In this document: in pieces, positions 20,403-29,074 of the stretch | How the letters are laid out: each line of letters starts with the position of its first letter | Position numbering within the stretch: position 1 is the first letter of the stretch | Assembly: GCA_029880325.1 (NCBI GenBank) | Contig: JAOUOP010000006.1 | Location: 62,001 to 126,000, forward strand | Source: Myxococcales bacterium | Lineage (GTDB): Bacteria; Myxococcota_A; Polyangia; Polyangiales; JAFGIB01 | Length of the DNA: 64,000 bases | Reading direction: 5' to 3' | The notes under the pieces: model-generated | Told to the model about the DNA's origin: nothing | Database searches by the model: none | The model's input: only the letters and a program-made list of their open reading frames with translations | Position numbers and translations under genes: made by a program

Positions 20403-22109
20403 CTATCGCTCCGCAGGCCCGTGGCCCCCCCGATGACCCGTAACCTTGCCGTTTTTCAGGAAGAACGCGGCCTTGTGCTTGGTCACCACCTTGGGCTTCT
20501 CCGGGGTGATCTCGAGCTTGCGCACGTAGTCGCAGCGCAGCTCCCAGCAGCGATCGGGCATCAGACGCGGCGTCATGCACTCGCCAAGATAGATGTCGGC
20601 GCCGGTGTGTAGCTTGCCGAGGTAGTCGTTGATGCTGCCCCAGGCGCCCTTGGGCAGGCTGCCGCAGCGCGCTTCGAGCGCGGCCTGCTTGCGCTCGAGT
20701 TCGTCTTTTTGGGCCTGCTCGCGGGCCTCGATGCGGCGCTGCAACTCGTCGGCCCGGGCCAGGTAGATCTCCTCGACGTAGCCCGCCGAGATGCCGAAAC
20801 GCTTGCCGATCTTGGCCATATTGGCCGCTTCGTCGGCGGCGCGGGCGTCGGGTGCGGCCAGCACGGCGAAGGCCCGGTCGAAGACGCGCCCTTCGAAGCC
20901 ATCCAAACGCTCGCGCAGGTCTTCGTAGCGGTCACGCACGCCCTGGAGTTGCTCGGGCACGCCGCCGTCGATCGCCGGCGTCAGCTCGACCCCGGATAGC
21001 GGCGCGAAGAGTTCGGCGAGTTTCGCGATGCGCTCCCGCGCTTGCTCGTGGCGACGGCGCTGCATGTCCTTGCGGGTTTGGTCCAGCTGCGCCTCGATGT
21101 CGGAGATCACGGCCAGCAGCTCCTGCGCCCGCGCCCGGGCGCGCTCGCGGGCGGCCTCGGCTTCGGCCTCGGCGCGCTGCTCGGCGCTCAGGAGCTTCGC
21201 GGGGTCACCGGCGGTGACGTCGATCTGTAGCTCCGGTACCGCCACCGCCCGATGGCGCTCACCCTCGCCACGTCGCGGTGGCTGGCAGGCCTGGCGGATG
21301 CGTGCGACCCAGTCGCAGTCCTGGGGCGTGTAGCCCACGTAGGTGGCCATCAACGGCAGCCGATAGCGCCCGGTGGGCGTCTGTGGCGTGGCCTCCAGCA
21401 GCACCTCCACCTCTCCGCGTTCCGCAGCCCCGATGCCCGCTGTGCCGAAGGCGAAGAGCAGACCGTAGGCCTGGCCGGGCCGCTTCAGCTCCCAGGTATG
21501 GCGGGAAACCTCGCCCCACAGGCGGTCGGGGACGCGCGCGCACACGGCGCCCTCGCGCTGGCACTCGTCGAGGGGCTCGAAGACCGTCTCGCTCACCGCT
21601 TCAGGCAACAGCGCAGGCAGCGCCGCACGCAGCCTGTGCCCGCGCAGCTCGCCGCGCGGCACTTCCACCCGCGGTAGGGGCTCGGCCTCTCCGAGTGCCG
21701 TGACATCGATGCCGAACTCGAAGAGCAAAAAGGGCACCATCAACACCGCAAGCCCGACCAGCGTCGTAACCAGCGCGATCTTCAGCTTGCGCCGGGACTG
21801 GGCCGCGACCGACAGCGGCGCCGCCACGATCACACCCTCGCGCAGGGCCTCGATGCAGGCGTCTTCGACGCGGTTGGCACTCAAAAGCACCTTCGGATGA
21901 CCACCCACGGCCGCCGGATCGCTGCGCCAACGCTGCACTTGCTCGCGGATGGCGTTGACGCTCGGCCGCACGCGCCGCGGATCGGTGAAGTGGTCGGCGT
22001 GGCGTTCCAGGCCCGCGGCCTGCTTGGCAAGCCCCACCTCGTCGAGCGCTTCGAGCAGGTCCTGGAGGCGGTCCTCGATTTCCGCGATTGGGGGCGTCTC
22101 GTCTGGCAA
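20403..22109 (-). CDS. large coiled-coil protein with one membrane helix, unknown function
   Basis: A 568-residue protein I do not recognise. Residues 1-105 form a soluble helical head. Residues about 108-130 ([22 protein letters not shown]) are a membrane helix. Residues 150-305 are a beta-rich extracytoplasmic domain with Cys pairs. Residues about 310-380 and 450-490 are charged coiled coils (runs of Glu/Arg/Ala/Gln). The tail has four Cys ([40 protein letters not shown]), which are probably disulfide-bonded. The layout suits a protein that spans from the cytoplasm to the periplasm. The start is a TTG with GGGAG ten bases upstream. It is divergent from the dam-type gene. Confidence 0.6.
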   Translation of the reverse strand: MPDETPPIAEIEDRLQDLLEALDEVGLAKQAAGLERHADHFTDPRRVRPSVNAIREQVQRWRSDPAAVGGHPKVLLSANRVEDACIEALREGVIVAAPLSVAAQSRRKLKIALVTTLVGLAVLMVPFLLFEFGIDVTALGEAEPLPRVEVPRGELRGHRLRAALPALLPEAVSETVFEPLDECQREGAVCARVPDRLWGEVSRHTWELKRPGQAYGLLFAFGTAGIGAAERGEVEVLLEATPQTPTGRYRLPLMATYVGYTPQDCDWVARIRQACQPPRRGEGERHRAVAVPELQIDVTAGDPAKLLSAEQRAEAEAEAARERARARAQELLAVISDIEAQLDQTRKDMQRRRHEQARERIAKLAELFAPLSGVELTPAIDGGVPEQLQGVRDRYEDLRERLDGFEGRVFDRAFAVLAAPDARAADEAANMAKIGKRFGISAGYVEEIYLARADELQRRIEAREQAQKDELERKQAALEARCGSLPKGAWGSINDYLGKLHTGADIYLGECMTPRLMPDRCWELRCDYVRKLEITPEKPKVVTKHKAAFFLKNGKVTGHRGGHGPAER

Positions 22110-22247
22110 GGGACAGGGGCTCCCGGCGATCGGCGTCCGCGGCGATCATAACGCGGAAAAGCCCCGCCCACGGTCGACACAAATCCATCGGCGGCACGGC
22201 TTGGCCAGTTTTTTCGAGACTCGGAGCAGGTCGCATAGTGTAGGCGC

Positions 22248-23138
22248 GTGACCACATCGAGCCTCGCCACCCTCGTTTCCGCCGCTTCCAGCGCATCCTT
22301 TCCGAGCGCCCTGCCCGCCCCCGCCCCGATCGTGAAGTGGGCCGGAGGCAAGGGCCGTCTGCTCTCCCAGCTGCTTCCCCTGCTGCCGCCCGGGGCCGAG
22401 CTGATGCGCCACGTGGAGCCCTTCCTCGGCGGCGCGGCCATGTTTTTCGCGCGCCGCCCGGAGCGCGCCCTGCTGTGCGACGTCAATCCGTCCCTGATCG
22501 GCACCTACGAGGCCGTGCGCGACGACGTGGAAACGGTGATCGGGCACCTCGAGCGGCTCGCCCGTGCCCACGGCGACGCCAGCTACTACGCCGTGCGCGA
22601 GCGCTACAACCGCGCCCGACGCGTGAGCCAGGCCGAGCGGGCGGCCATGTTCATCTACTTGAACAAGACCTGCTTCAACGGTCTGCACCGGGTCAACCGG
22701 CGCGGCGAGTTCAACGTGCCACTCGGTCGCTACAAGAATCCACGCATCATCAACGAGGCGGCGCTGCGCTCGGCCCATGCCCAGCTGCAAGGCGCCGAGC
22801 TGCGTTGCGCCGGCTTCGACGAGCTTTTGGCCAGCGCACGGCCGGGCGACTTCATCTACTTCGACCCGCCCTACGAGCCGGTGTCGGCGACCGCCAGCTT
22901 CACCTCCTATGCCCAGGACGGCTTCGGACGCGAGCAGCAGCTGCAGCTGCGGGACGTCTTTCGAGCCCTCGACCGGCGTGGCTGTCGGCTCATGCTCTCC
23001 AACAGCGACGTGGCCTTCATCCGCGACCTCTACGCCGACTACCGCATCGACAAGGTCAGCGCCGCGCGCGCCATCAACTCAAACGCAAGCCGCCGCGGCC
23101 CCGTGCTCGAGGTGGTCGTGCGCAACTACGTGAGCTGA
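22248..23138 (+). CDS. dam: DNA adenine methylase (Dam-like, orphan)
   Basis: An N6-adenine methyltransferase of the Dam/M.DpnII group. The 296-residue protein has a 28-residue Ala/Ser-rich lead, then IVKWAGGKGRLLSQL (AdoMet-binding, residues 28-42), EPFLGGAAMFF, and DFIYFDPPYEPVS with the catalytic DPPY near 206, plus YLNKTCFNGLHRVNRRGEFNVP. Dam enzymes methylate the A of GATC. No restriction endonuclease lies next to it, so it is an orphan methylase, possibly for repair strand marking or gene control. The start is a GTG. It is convergent with the kinase gene that ends 22 bases downstream. Confidence 0.88.
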   Translation: MTTSSLATLVSAASSASFPSALPAPAPIVKWAGGKGRLLSQLLPLLPPGAELMRHVEPFLGGAAMFFARRPERALLCDVNPSLIGTYEAVRDDVETVIGHLERLARAHGDASYYAVRERYNRARRVSQAERAAMFIYLNKTCFNGLHRVNRRGEFNVPLGRYKNPRIINEAALRSAHAQLQGAELRCAGFDELLASARPGDFIYFDPPYEPVSATASFTSYAQDGFGREQQLQLRDVFRALDRRGCRLMLSNSDVAFIRDLYADYRIDKVSAARAINSNASRRGPVLEVVVRNYVS

Positions 23139-23159
23139 GCGCGAGCAGGCCCTGGCGCC

Positions 23160-24875
23160 TCAGAAGTCGAGCTGTTTCAGGGCCGACGGAGGCGCCTTGG
23201 GCTCCCTCTTCTTGGGCGCACCACCGCTGCGCTTGGCAGCACGGCGGCTCTGGGACACCGCGGGGGCGGGGGTGATGGGCCGGTCGACCAGCAGCACCTC
23301 GTAGCTCGCGTCACCGCTGGCGTGGTGCACCACCTGCCAGGGCCACTTGCCGGCTGCCAACACCTTGATGACGTGGTTTTTGCCGTCGCGGGGCAGCACC
23401 ATCGGCTGCTCTGGCGTCGGCACGTTGTCGACCCTCACCTCGGCACCCTCGGGCAGGTTCTCCAGCACCACGGTGCTGGTGGTGGGCTGCGGTGGCGGGG
23501 GGGGGATTTCGCGGCCTTGGGCTGCGGGCTCGGCCGCAGCGACGGGCTCGGCCGCGGCAGCCATGGTGGCGGTGGCTCCCTCGGTCGCCGCGCTGACCCC
23601 GGCCTCCGAAGCGCTGCCCCACCACATCAGCCCGGCGGCGCTCAAGACCAGGAGCCCAGCGACCAGCAGCGGCCAGCGCCGCGACCTTTCATGGTGCGAA
23701 GCCGGCGGCTCCACCAGCTCGATGGGCAAGCCGGTCTCGTCGGGCGGGTCGCTTTCGCTCGAGCCACGGCCCAGCTCGAACTCGGAGGCTTCGGCCTCCA
23801 GGACGTCGGGCATGGCCAAGGCCTCGGCGTCGAGTGTGGGGCTGGCGGGCATTCGGATAGCCGAGTCCGTCGGCTCGTCCAGGGGAAATTCCAGCGTCCG
23901 CAGCCGATCCTGGGAGTGGCGCTCGGGCCCCATGGCGCCGAAGCCGGCAGGCGGTGGCGGCGGTGGGCGGTCCGACAGCGAGCGCGGCAGCTGGTTGGCG
24001 AGCGTGTCCTCACCGGCCCGGAGCAGCGCCCGTTGCATGGTCGGGGCGTCGGGGTAGCGGTCGTCGGGGTCGCGCGACATGGCCTTGCGCACCACGTCGG
24101 ACAGGCCCAGGGGCACGCGCGGCGAGACCCGATGGGCGGGCTCGGCATCGCAGGTGACGATCTGGATGATCAAATCGCCGATATTCTCGCTCTCGAAGGG
24201 CAGCTGCCGAGTCAGGGCCTCGTACAGGATCACGCCCATGGAGTAGATGTCGATGCGGCGGTCGAGCTTCTTGAGCCCGCGCGCCTGCTCGGGCGACATG
24301 TACTCGGGCGTGCCCACGATCACGCCTTCTTTGGTCGTCATCGCCGCGCGGCGACCGCTGCGCGGCTCGATGCTGCGCGAGATCCCGAAATCCAGGATCT
24401 TGGGATAGGTGCCGCCAGCCGGATCACGGCATAGAAAGATGTTGTCGGGCTTCAGATCGCGGTGGACGATGCCTGCCTCATGCACCACCGCGAGACCCCG
24501 CAGGGTCAGGCTCGCCATCTGAACGATCTCGCCGATCTCGAGGGGCGGGTCCCGGGCCATGCGCTGCCCCAGGGATTCACCGTCGAGTAGCTCCATCACC
24601 ATGTAGGGCTGGTCCTCTTCCTCGGTGGTACCGAAGTCGACGATATGGATGACGTTGCGGTGCTGGATGGAGGCGGCGATGCGGGCTTCTCGAAGGAAGT
24701 GCCGCACCATGCGCTCACGGTCGCGCTCGTCGCGACCGTAGAGGAGCTTGACGGCCACGGCCCGCTCCAGGGTCATATCCTCCGCACGCCATACGCTGGC
24801 CATGCCGCCCTCGCCGATCAACGACTCCAGACGGTAACGGTTCGCGATGACGCGCGGCGACTGCGGCACCTCCAC
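23160..24875 (-). CDS. Ser/Thr protein kinase with PEGA-like extracytoplasmic domain
   Basis: About 571 residues from the GTG at 24875. The kinase domain is complete: GEGGMASVWRA, Lys in AVAVKLL, HRDLKPDNIFL, DFGISRS and PEYMSPEQARG. A Pro/Glu linker leads to one membrane helix (WPLLVAGLLVLSAAGLMWWG), then an Ala-rich stalk and a PEGA-like domain (VVLENLPEGAEVRVDNVPTP). The C-terminal tail is basic. The signal is probably sensed outside and passed to cytoplasmic substrates. The GTG was preferred because a TATACT box ends seven bases before it, the geometry of a leaderless transcript; a TTG at 24926 would extend the protein by 17 residues. It lies downstream of the glycoconjugate operon on the same strand. 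Confidence 0.85.
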   Translation of the reverse strand: MEVPQSPRVIANRYRLESLIGEGGMASVWRAEDMTLERAVAVKLLYGRDERDRERMVRHFLREARIAASIQHRNVIHIVDFGTTEEEDQPYMVMELLDGESLGQRMARDPPLEIGEIVQMASLTLRGLAVVHEAGIVHRDLKPDNIFLCRDPAGGTYPKILDFGISRSIEPRSGRRAAMTTKEGVIVGTPEYMSPEQARGLKKLDRRIDIYSMGVILYEALTRQLPFESENIGDLIIQIVTCDAEPAHRVSPRVPLGLSDVVRKAMSRDPDDRYPDAPTMQRALLRAGEDTLANQLPRSLSDRPPPPPPAGFGAMGPERHSQDRLRTLEFPLDEPTDSAIRMPASPTLDAEALAMPDVLEAEASEFELGRGSSESDPPDETGLPIELVEPPASHHERSRRWPLLVAGLLVLSAAGLMWWGSASEAGVSAATEGATATMAAAAEPVAAAEPAAQGREIPPPPPQPTTSTVVLENLPEGAEVRVDNVPTPEQPMVLPRDGKNHVIKVLAAGKWPWQVVHHASGDASYEVLLVDRPITPAPAVSQSRRAAKRSGGAPKKREPKAPPSALKQLDF

Positions 24876-24882
24876 GAAGTGC

Positions 24883-24923
24883 AGTATAGAGGGAATTTTG
24901 GTGTACCGGCATACGTGTGCCGG
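24883..24923 (-). promoter_or_regulatory. possible leaderless promoter with palindromic operator
   Basis: On the minus strand TATACT (24888 to 24883) could be a -10 box placing transcription start at or beside the kinase GTG. Upstream, CCGGCA (24906-24911) and TGCCGG (24918-24923) form an 18-base near-perfect palindrome centred about 40 bases before that start, where activators that touch RNA polymerase often bind. No good -35 hexamer is seen, which would fit an activated promoter. Confidence 0.4.
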
Positions 24924-24973
24924 CAAAAGTTCGGTGAATTTCGGAGGCTCTCGGCCTCGAGTTATGTAAACCG

Positions 24974-25594
24974 TCAGCCGAGACGGCGCAGCACACCGAG
25001 GGTTTTGGTGGTGGGCAGGGGTGCGAAGTCACCCGACTCCAGCGCCCGACGGTAGACCTCGATGGGTGCCTGACCACCCTCGGCGGGGTCGGGAAAGAGG
25101 TCGTGGATGGCCAGGATGCCGCCGGGCAGGAGCTTGTGGGCCCAGCCCTCGTAGTCGGCGTGGGCGGCCTCGTGGCTGTGGCCGCCATCGATGAAGACCA
25201 TGCCAAGGGGCGTCGACCACAGGCGCGCGGCGCTCGTACTGCTGGCCACCAGCAGCAGGGCCGTCTCTTCCAGCTCGGCCTGGCGCAGGGCCCGGCGCAG
25301 GTGGCCCAGGCTGTCGACGGCGCCTGCCTCGGCGTCGTAAAGGTCGGGGTCGTGGTACTCCTCGCCGCGCTGGTGCTCCTCGGAGCCGCGGTGATGGTCG
25401 AGACAGATCAGGCTGCCGCCGGCTGCTTTGGCCCCGCTGCCCAGGTACAGGGCCGATTTGCCGCAATAGCTGCCGATCTCGAGCACCGGCCCCAGAGCCG
25501 CGGCCTCGCGGGCGAGCGCGTGGAGCCTGAGGCCCTCCTCGTCATCGAGGAAACCCTTGCACGCGAGGGCCAGACTGTGAACTCGAGCGTCCAT
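24974..25594 (-). CDS. class I SAM-dependent methyltransferase (Methyltransf_24-like)
   Basis: A 206-residue methyltransferase. The AdoMet pocket is GPVLEIGSYCGKSALYLG near residue 36, with an acidic residue at the end of strand 2 (LICLDHHRG) and the family signature FIDGGHSHEAAHADYEGW near 142, followed by LLPGGILAIHDLF. This group often modifies sugars or hydroxylated small molecules (CmcI/TylF-like relatives); the His/Asp-rich stretch may bind a metal. It is the last gene of the tight four-gene unit and starts six bases after the toroid gene stops. Its substrate is unknown, probably a glycoconjugate intermediate. Confidence 0.8.
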   Translation of the reverse strand: MDARVHSLALACKGFLDDEEGLRLHALAREAAALGPVLEIGSYCGKSALYLGSGAKAAGGSLICLDHHRGSEEHQRGEEYHDPDLYDAEAGAVDSLGHLRRALRQAELEETALLLVASSTSAARLWSTPLGMVFIDGGHSHEAAHADYEGWAHKLLPGGILAIHDLFPDPAEGGQAPIEVYRRALESGDFAPLPTTKTLGVLRRLG

Positions 25595-25600
25595 GGCCGC

Positions 25601-26734
25601 TCACTCCGCCGGCGTACGCAGGCTGACGTAGTCCGGGGAAACGGGGCGCTCGGGGCGGGGCCGCGCGGGCTTGGCACTGTCGTAGAGGTCGGCGCCGTCC
25701 AGGGAGGTAAAGAAGTCGCTGGTGCGGCTGTCGAGGTGCACCGCGTCGTGGGCCAAGAGCACAGCGGCGGCGGTCCAGGTGGTCTGCTCGCCGTCGGGGA
25801 AGATCTCACAGGCCGGGAAGGTGGTACCCGTCCAGTAGGCGCCGTTGTCGGTGCGCTGCCAGCGCGTCCAGGAAAGGATCTCGCGGGCCCGCTGGGTCAG
25901 ACCCGAGGCGTGCAGCGCCAGCACCAGCTCGCAGGTCTCGGCCACCGTGTACCAGGGCTGATCCTTGACGCAGCGGCAGCCGGCCCCTTCTTGAATGAAG
26001 GCGGCCGTCAGCGAGGCGTCCAGCAGCCTGCGGCGCCCCTCGGCCCCACGCAGCGCGCCCCCGAGCACCGGGTAGTACCAGTCCATGGAGTGGCGGCCCG
26101 GTTTCTCCGGCAAGTCGGTGTCGCTGAAAACCGCGGGTTGATTGCGGATCACGCGCGAAAGCTTTTCGCGCGCGCGCACCAGCCCGGGACGGTGGTGACC
26201 CAGGCGCTCGGCGATGCGGATCGCACAGACCAGGCTACCGTGGATCGACGACGAGCCCGTCAGCAGAGGCGCCTCCCAGACCTTGCCGTTTTTCTGGGCC
26301 CAGGCGATGGCGCCGGTGGGCAACTGCATCGCCAGCACGAAATTCAGCGCGCGTTCCAGCGTGGGCCACATCTCGGCCAGAAAGTCGGGGTCGGGGCGGT
26401 AGCAGTAGAGATGCCACAGGCCCGTGGCCAGGTAGGCCGCGTGATTGCTGTCCTGGGTGACGCGCGTGGCCTTGCCGCCGCGGCGCTCGGTGGGCCAGCC
26501 GCCGTTGGGATCCTGGGTGTCGGCCATGAAGCGATAGGCGGCCTTGGCCTCCTCGACACGCCCCATGACGGTCAGCCCCATGGCCGCATGCACGTGGTCC
26601 CAGGGGTCGGTCTTGGCGCCCTGGGACCAGGGAATCTCACCGCTGGATCGCTGCTGCTGACACAACCACTCGGTGGTTTTCGTCAGATCGCGTTGGCTCA
26701 GCGTGCCCGAGATCAGTGGCTTGATAGGGGTCAT
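25601..26734 (-). CDS. alpha/alpha-toroid protein (prenyltransferase/squalene-oxidase-repeat-like)
   Basis: About 377 residues from the ATG at 26734, which overlaps the stop of the upstream methyltransferase gene as ATGA. The protein is all helical, with internal repeats of roughly 50 residues carrying Gly/Trp turns (QDPNGGWPTERRGG, LPTGAIAWAQ, TDNGAYWTGTTFP), as in the alpha/alpha toroids of prenyltransferases, squalene cyclases and some glycosidases. Candidate functional residues include WSQGAKTDPWDHVHAAMGL, QDSNHAAY and EKPGRHSMDWYYPVLGG. No DXDD protonation motif of terpene cyclases is seen, so a sugar-polymer-acting enzyme is as likely as a lipid enzyme. There is no signal peptide or membrane helix. 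Confidence 0.65.
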   Translation of the reverse strand: MTPIKPLISGTLSQRDLTKTTEWLCQQQRSSGEIPWSQGAKTDPWDHVHAAMGLTVMGRVEEAKAAYRFMADTQDPNGGWPTERRGGKATRVTQDSNHAAYLATGLWHLYCYRPDPDFLAEMWPTLERALNFVLAMQLPTGAIAWAQKNGKVWEAPLLTGSSSIHGSLVCAIRIAERLGHHRPGLVRAREKLSRVIRNQPAVFSDTDLPEKPGRHSMDWYYPVLGGALRGAEGRRRLLDASLTAAFIQEGAGCRCVKDQPWYTVAETCELVLALHASGLTQRAREILSWTRWQRTDNGAYWTGTTFPACEIFPDGEQTTWTAAAVLLAHDAVHLDSRTSDFFTSLDGADLYDSAKPARPRPERPVSPDYVSLRTPAE

Positions 26735-27459
26735 ACCTTGATTCCGTAGAACACCACGCTCTTGCCGATGAAGGGCACGAGCATGTGCTCGAGGACGCGC
26801 GTGAGCAGCGGCCGGCGCATCATGTCCCAAACCAAAAGACGGTGGTAGAGCTTGACCAGAGAAATGTCGTCGTCATCGACGCCCATCGCGCACTTCAGCC
26901 ACCAATAGGGCGAATGCAAACCGTGGGCGAAATGGCTATCGACGATGTCGAAACCACCCTCGGCCAGCATCTTTCGCAGCTTCTTGCGGTTGTAGATGCG
27001 AACGTGACCGCCGGGCGTGTTGCGGTAACGCTTGGACAGGGCCCAGCACAGGGCCTCGGGACCCTCTCTCGGCACCGACGCGGCCAGCGTGCCACCGCGC
27101 TTGAGCACGCGCGTCAACTCGGAGAGCGCTCGCTCGTCTTCGTGCAGATGCTCGAGCACCTCGGAAATGATGACGCAGTCGAAGGTCTCGTCGGCGAAGG
27201 GCAGCTGGTAGACGCTGCCGCGCATGCTCATCCACTGACCGGCGCCGGGCACCGAACCGCCCATCGCAACTGGAAGTTGATCGAGTTCCCGTAGCGTGCG
27301 CGCGGTCTCCTGGACCTCGTCTTGTCCGAGATCGAGGCCGATGGCGTCGATGCCGGGCAGCAAGCGCGTCTGACGGATGTGACGGCCGCCGCCGCAGCCC
27401 ACGTCCAAGACCTTGTCGCCGGGCTTGAGCCCGAGCTTCTCGAAACGCATGGTCAACAT
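26731..27459 (-). CDS. class I SAM-dependent methyltransferase (Methyltransf_11 type)
   Basis: A 242-residue methyltransferase with the classical glycine loop VLDVGCGGGRHIRQT near residue 18, an acidic strand-2 end (GLDLGQDE), the motif FDCVIISEVLEHLHEDERALSEL cut here as EVLEHLHEDE near 120, and LKRGGTLAASVP. The C-terminal 60 residues are aromatic-rich (HSPYWWLKCAMG), as in sugar or lipid-linked methyltransferases. The ATG at 27459 overlaps the end of the glycosyltransferase gene by seven bases, and its stop overlaps the toroid gene start. It presumably methylates the product of the glycosyltransferase, but the acceptor is not shown by sequence. Confidence 0.85.
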   Translation of the reverse strand: MLTMRFEKLGLKPGDKVLDVGCGGGRHIRQTRLLPGIDAIGLDLGQDEVQETARTLRELDQLPVAMGGSVPGAGQWMSMRGSVYQLPFADETFDCVIISEVLEHLHEDERALSELTRVLKRGGTLAASVPREGPEALCWALSKRYRNTPGGHVRIYNRKKLRKMLAEGGFDIVDSHFAHGLHSPYWWLKCAMGVDDDDISLVKLYHRLLVWDMMRRPLLTRVLEHMLVPFIGKSVVFYGIKV

Positions 27460-28742
27460 GCCTGGGCCCTCCCGAAGCCAGCCCCCTGACGCTCCTCCAG
27501 CGCCTCGCGATAGACCTCGACGGTGCGCTCGGCCGCCCGCCGCCAGGTGAAGTGCTCGAGCACGCGCTCACGGCCGGCCTTGCCCATGCGGCGGCCGCGC
27601 TCGGGGTCGTCGAGCAGCGTCGCGATGGCCCGGGCCAGGGCCTTACCGTCGGCCGGGGGCACCAGAAGACCACAGCAGCCATCTTTGCCGACCACCTCGG
27701 GCAGGGCGCCGGCAAGGGTCGAAACCACCGGCACCTCACAGGCCATGGCTTCGCCAGCGGGAAAGCCGAAGCCCTCGTAAAGCGAGGGAACCACGGCCAC
27801 AGAGGAGCCCGCGTAGTGGCGGGCGATGTCGGTGTCCTCGACGAAGCCCGTGAAATGCACGCGCGCCTCTAGACCCAGGCGCTCGATGTGGGCCCGCGTA
27901 TCGGTGTCGGAGCTGGGCTTGCCGATGACCGTCAGCTGCACCTCGGGGTGGCTTTTGACCAACGCCGCGAGCGCGTCGAGTAGGTAGCGAAAGCCCTTCA
28001 GGGGCGCGTCGGCCGAAAGCGTGGTGATGAGCTGCTGTGGCGCGCGCCCGACGACGCCGTCTTCGGCCGGATGAAAAACTTCCAAGTTGATGCCGTTGCC
28101 CACCACGCGCATGCGCGTGCCCGACACCCCGTATTCGCGGCCGATGTCCACGCGCGAGGCCTCCGACACGGTCATGATACGATCGAGGCGCCGTGCAACT
28201 TTCAGTTGTGCGGGCAAAAAGCTGTACCAGCGGCGCAGACCCCAGCGCTTGAGACCGTCTTTTTCGCTCTCGAAGGCGATGCGACGGTCGACGGTGATCG
28301 GGTGGTGCACGGTGGCGACCACCGGCAGCGACTCCTGCAGCTGCAGAAGGCCTGGGCCCAAACACTGGTTGTCGTGCACGATGTCGTAGCGCGGCGTTTT
28401 GGGGTGGCGGAAGCGGCGCGCCACGCGGCGCGAGAAGGTCAGGGGCTCGGGAAAGCTACCGGTACGCGTCTGGGCCCACTCGCTGAAGTTGATCGGGTCG
28501 CGCAGCTCGCGCAGGGTCGGTGTGCGAAAGAAGGCCTGCTCATTCCACAGGTCCAGACTCGGCACCTTCTCGAGACCCACGCCGGGCAAAAGCTCCGGAT
28601 AGGGCTGGCCACTCCAGACGTCGACCTGGTGGCCCAGCTCGATCAACGCCTTGCTGAGCAGGCGAACGTAGATACCTTGCCCCCCGGAGCGCGGATTGCC
28701 GCGGTAGGTCAGCAGGCATATCCGTAGCGCATCTGCGGTCAT
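27453..28742 (-). CDS. glycosyltransferase family 4
   Basis: A GT-B fold retaining glycosyltransferase of about 429 residues from the ATG at 28742. N-terminal half: RICLLTYRGNPRSGGQGIYV (donor/acceptor loop) and IVHDNQCLGPGLL. C-terminal half: the donor-binding segment VVPSLYEGFGFPAGEAMACE with the family EX7E pattern near residue 330, preceded by VHFTGFVEDTDIARHYAGSS. It is cytoplasmic or membrane-associated and uses a nucleotide sugar. It leads the operon glycosyltransferase, methyltransferase, toroid protein, methyltransferase, whose genes overlap or nearly touch. No Shine-Dalgarno sequence precedes the chosen ATG; an in-frame start 28 codons upstream overlaps untranslated leader and adds unrelated residues. 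Confidence 0.88.
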   Translation of the reverse strand: MTADALRICLLTYRGNPRSGGQGIYVRLLSKALIELGHQVDVWSGQPYPELLPGVGLEKVPSLDLWNEQAFFRTPTLRELRDPINFSEWAQTRTGSFPEPLTFSRRVARRFRHPKTPRYDIVHDNQCLGPGLLQLQESLPVVATVHHPITVDRRIAFESEKDGLKRWGLRRWYSFLPAQLKVARRLDRIMTVSEASRVDIGREYGVSGTRMRVVGNGINLEVFHPAEDGVVGRAPQQLITTLSADAPLKGFRYLLDALAALVKSHPEVQLTVIGKPSSDTDTRAHIERLGLEARVHFTGFVEDTDIARHYAGSSVAVVPSLYEGFGFPAGEAMACEVPVVSTLAGALPEVVGKDGCCGLLVPPADGKALARAIATLLDDPERGRRMGKAGRERVLEHFTWRRAAERTVEVYREALEERQGAGFGRAQAC

Positions 28743-29074
28743 GGTGAAAAATCGGCGGCCGGCTCGAGCCTGTAGCCGGCGAGAGCGACCGGCAGAAGCC
28801 GAACACTGAACCGATTCGCAGGTCAATCAGGGGCCAATGTGGCGCCGTTACCTACACGTTCGTAGACGGCTTTGCAAACCAGCGGGCTGCTGGGCGCAGG
28901 GGGGGCCAGGGGGGGGGCGCAGGGGGACACCGGCGGGGGGCGTCAAGGAGCCACCGGCGCGGGCCTCAAAGCCGACTGCCGGTCGCGTTTTGGGCTTGTA
29001 TTTGGCGCCCGGATGCAGGACGAACGCAGCGGCGATCCCCGGCGCCACACCGGGCGCCGATCACTGGAGCTGTC
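28743..29074. other. 332-base divergent intergenic region with G-quadruplex-like tract
   Basis: This gap separates the divergent glycosyltransferase operon and the plus-strand acyltransferase gene, so both promoters should lie here. Its standout feature is four runs of G on the plus strand (28899-28905, 28909-28917, 28922-28926, 28935-28940; 7, 9, 5 and 6 bases) with loops of 3, 4 and 8 bases. No clear sigma-70 boxes were found by eye. Confidence 0.7.

Noticed and set aside
22248..23138. restriction-modification system around the Dam-like gene
   Set aside because: No endonuclease-like frame is present on either side; the neighbours are a coiled-coil protein and a kinase.
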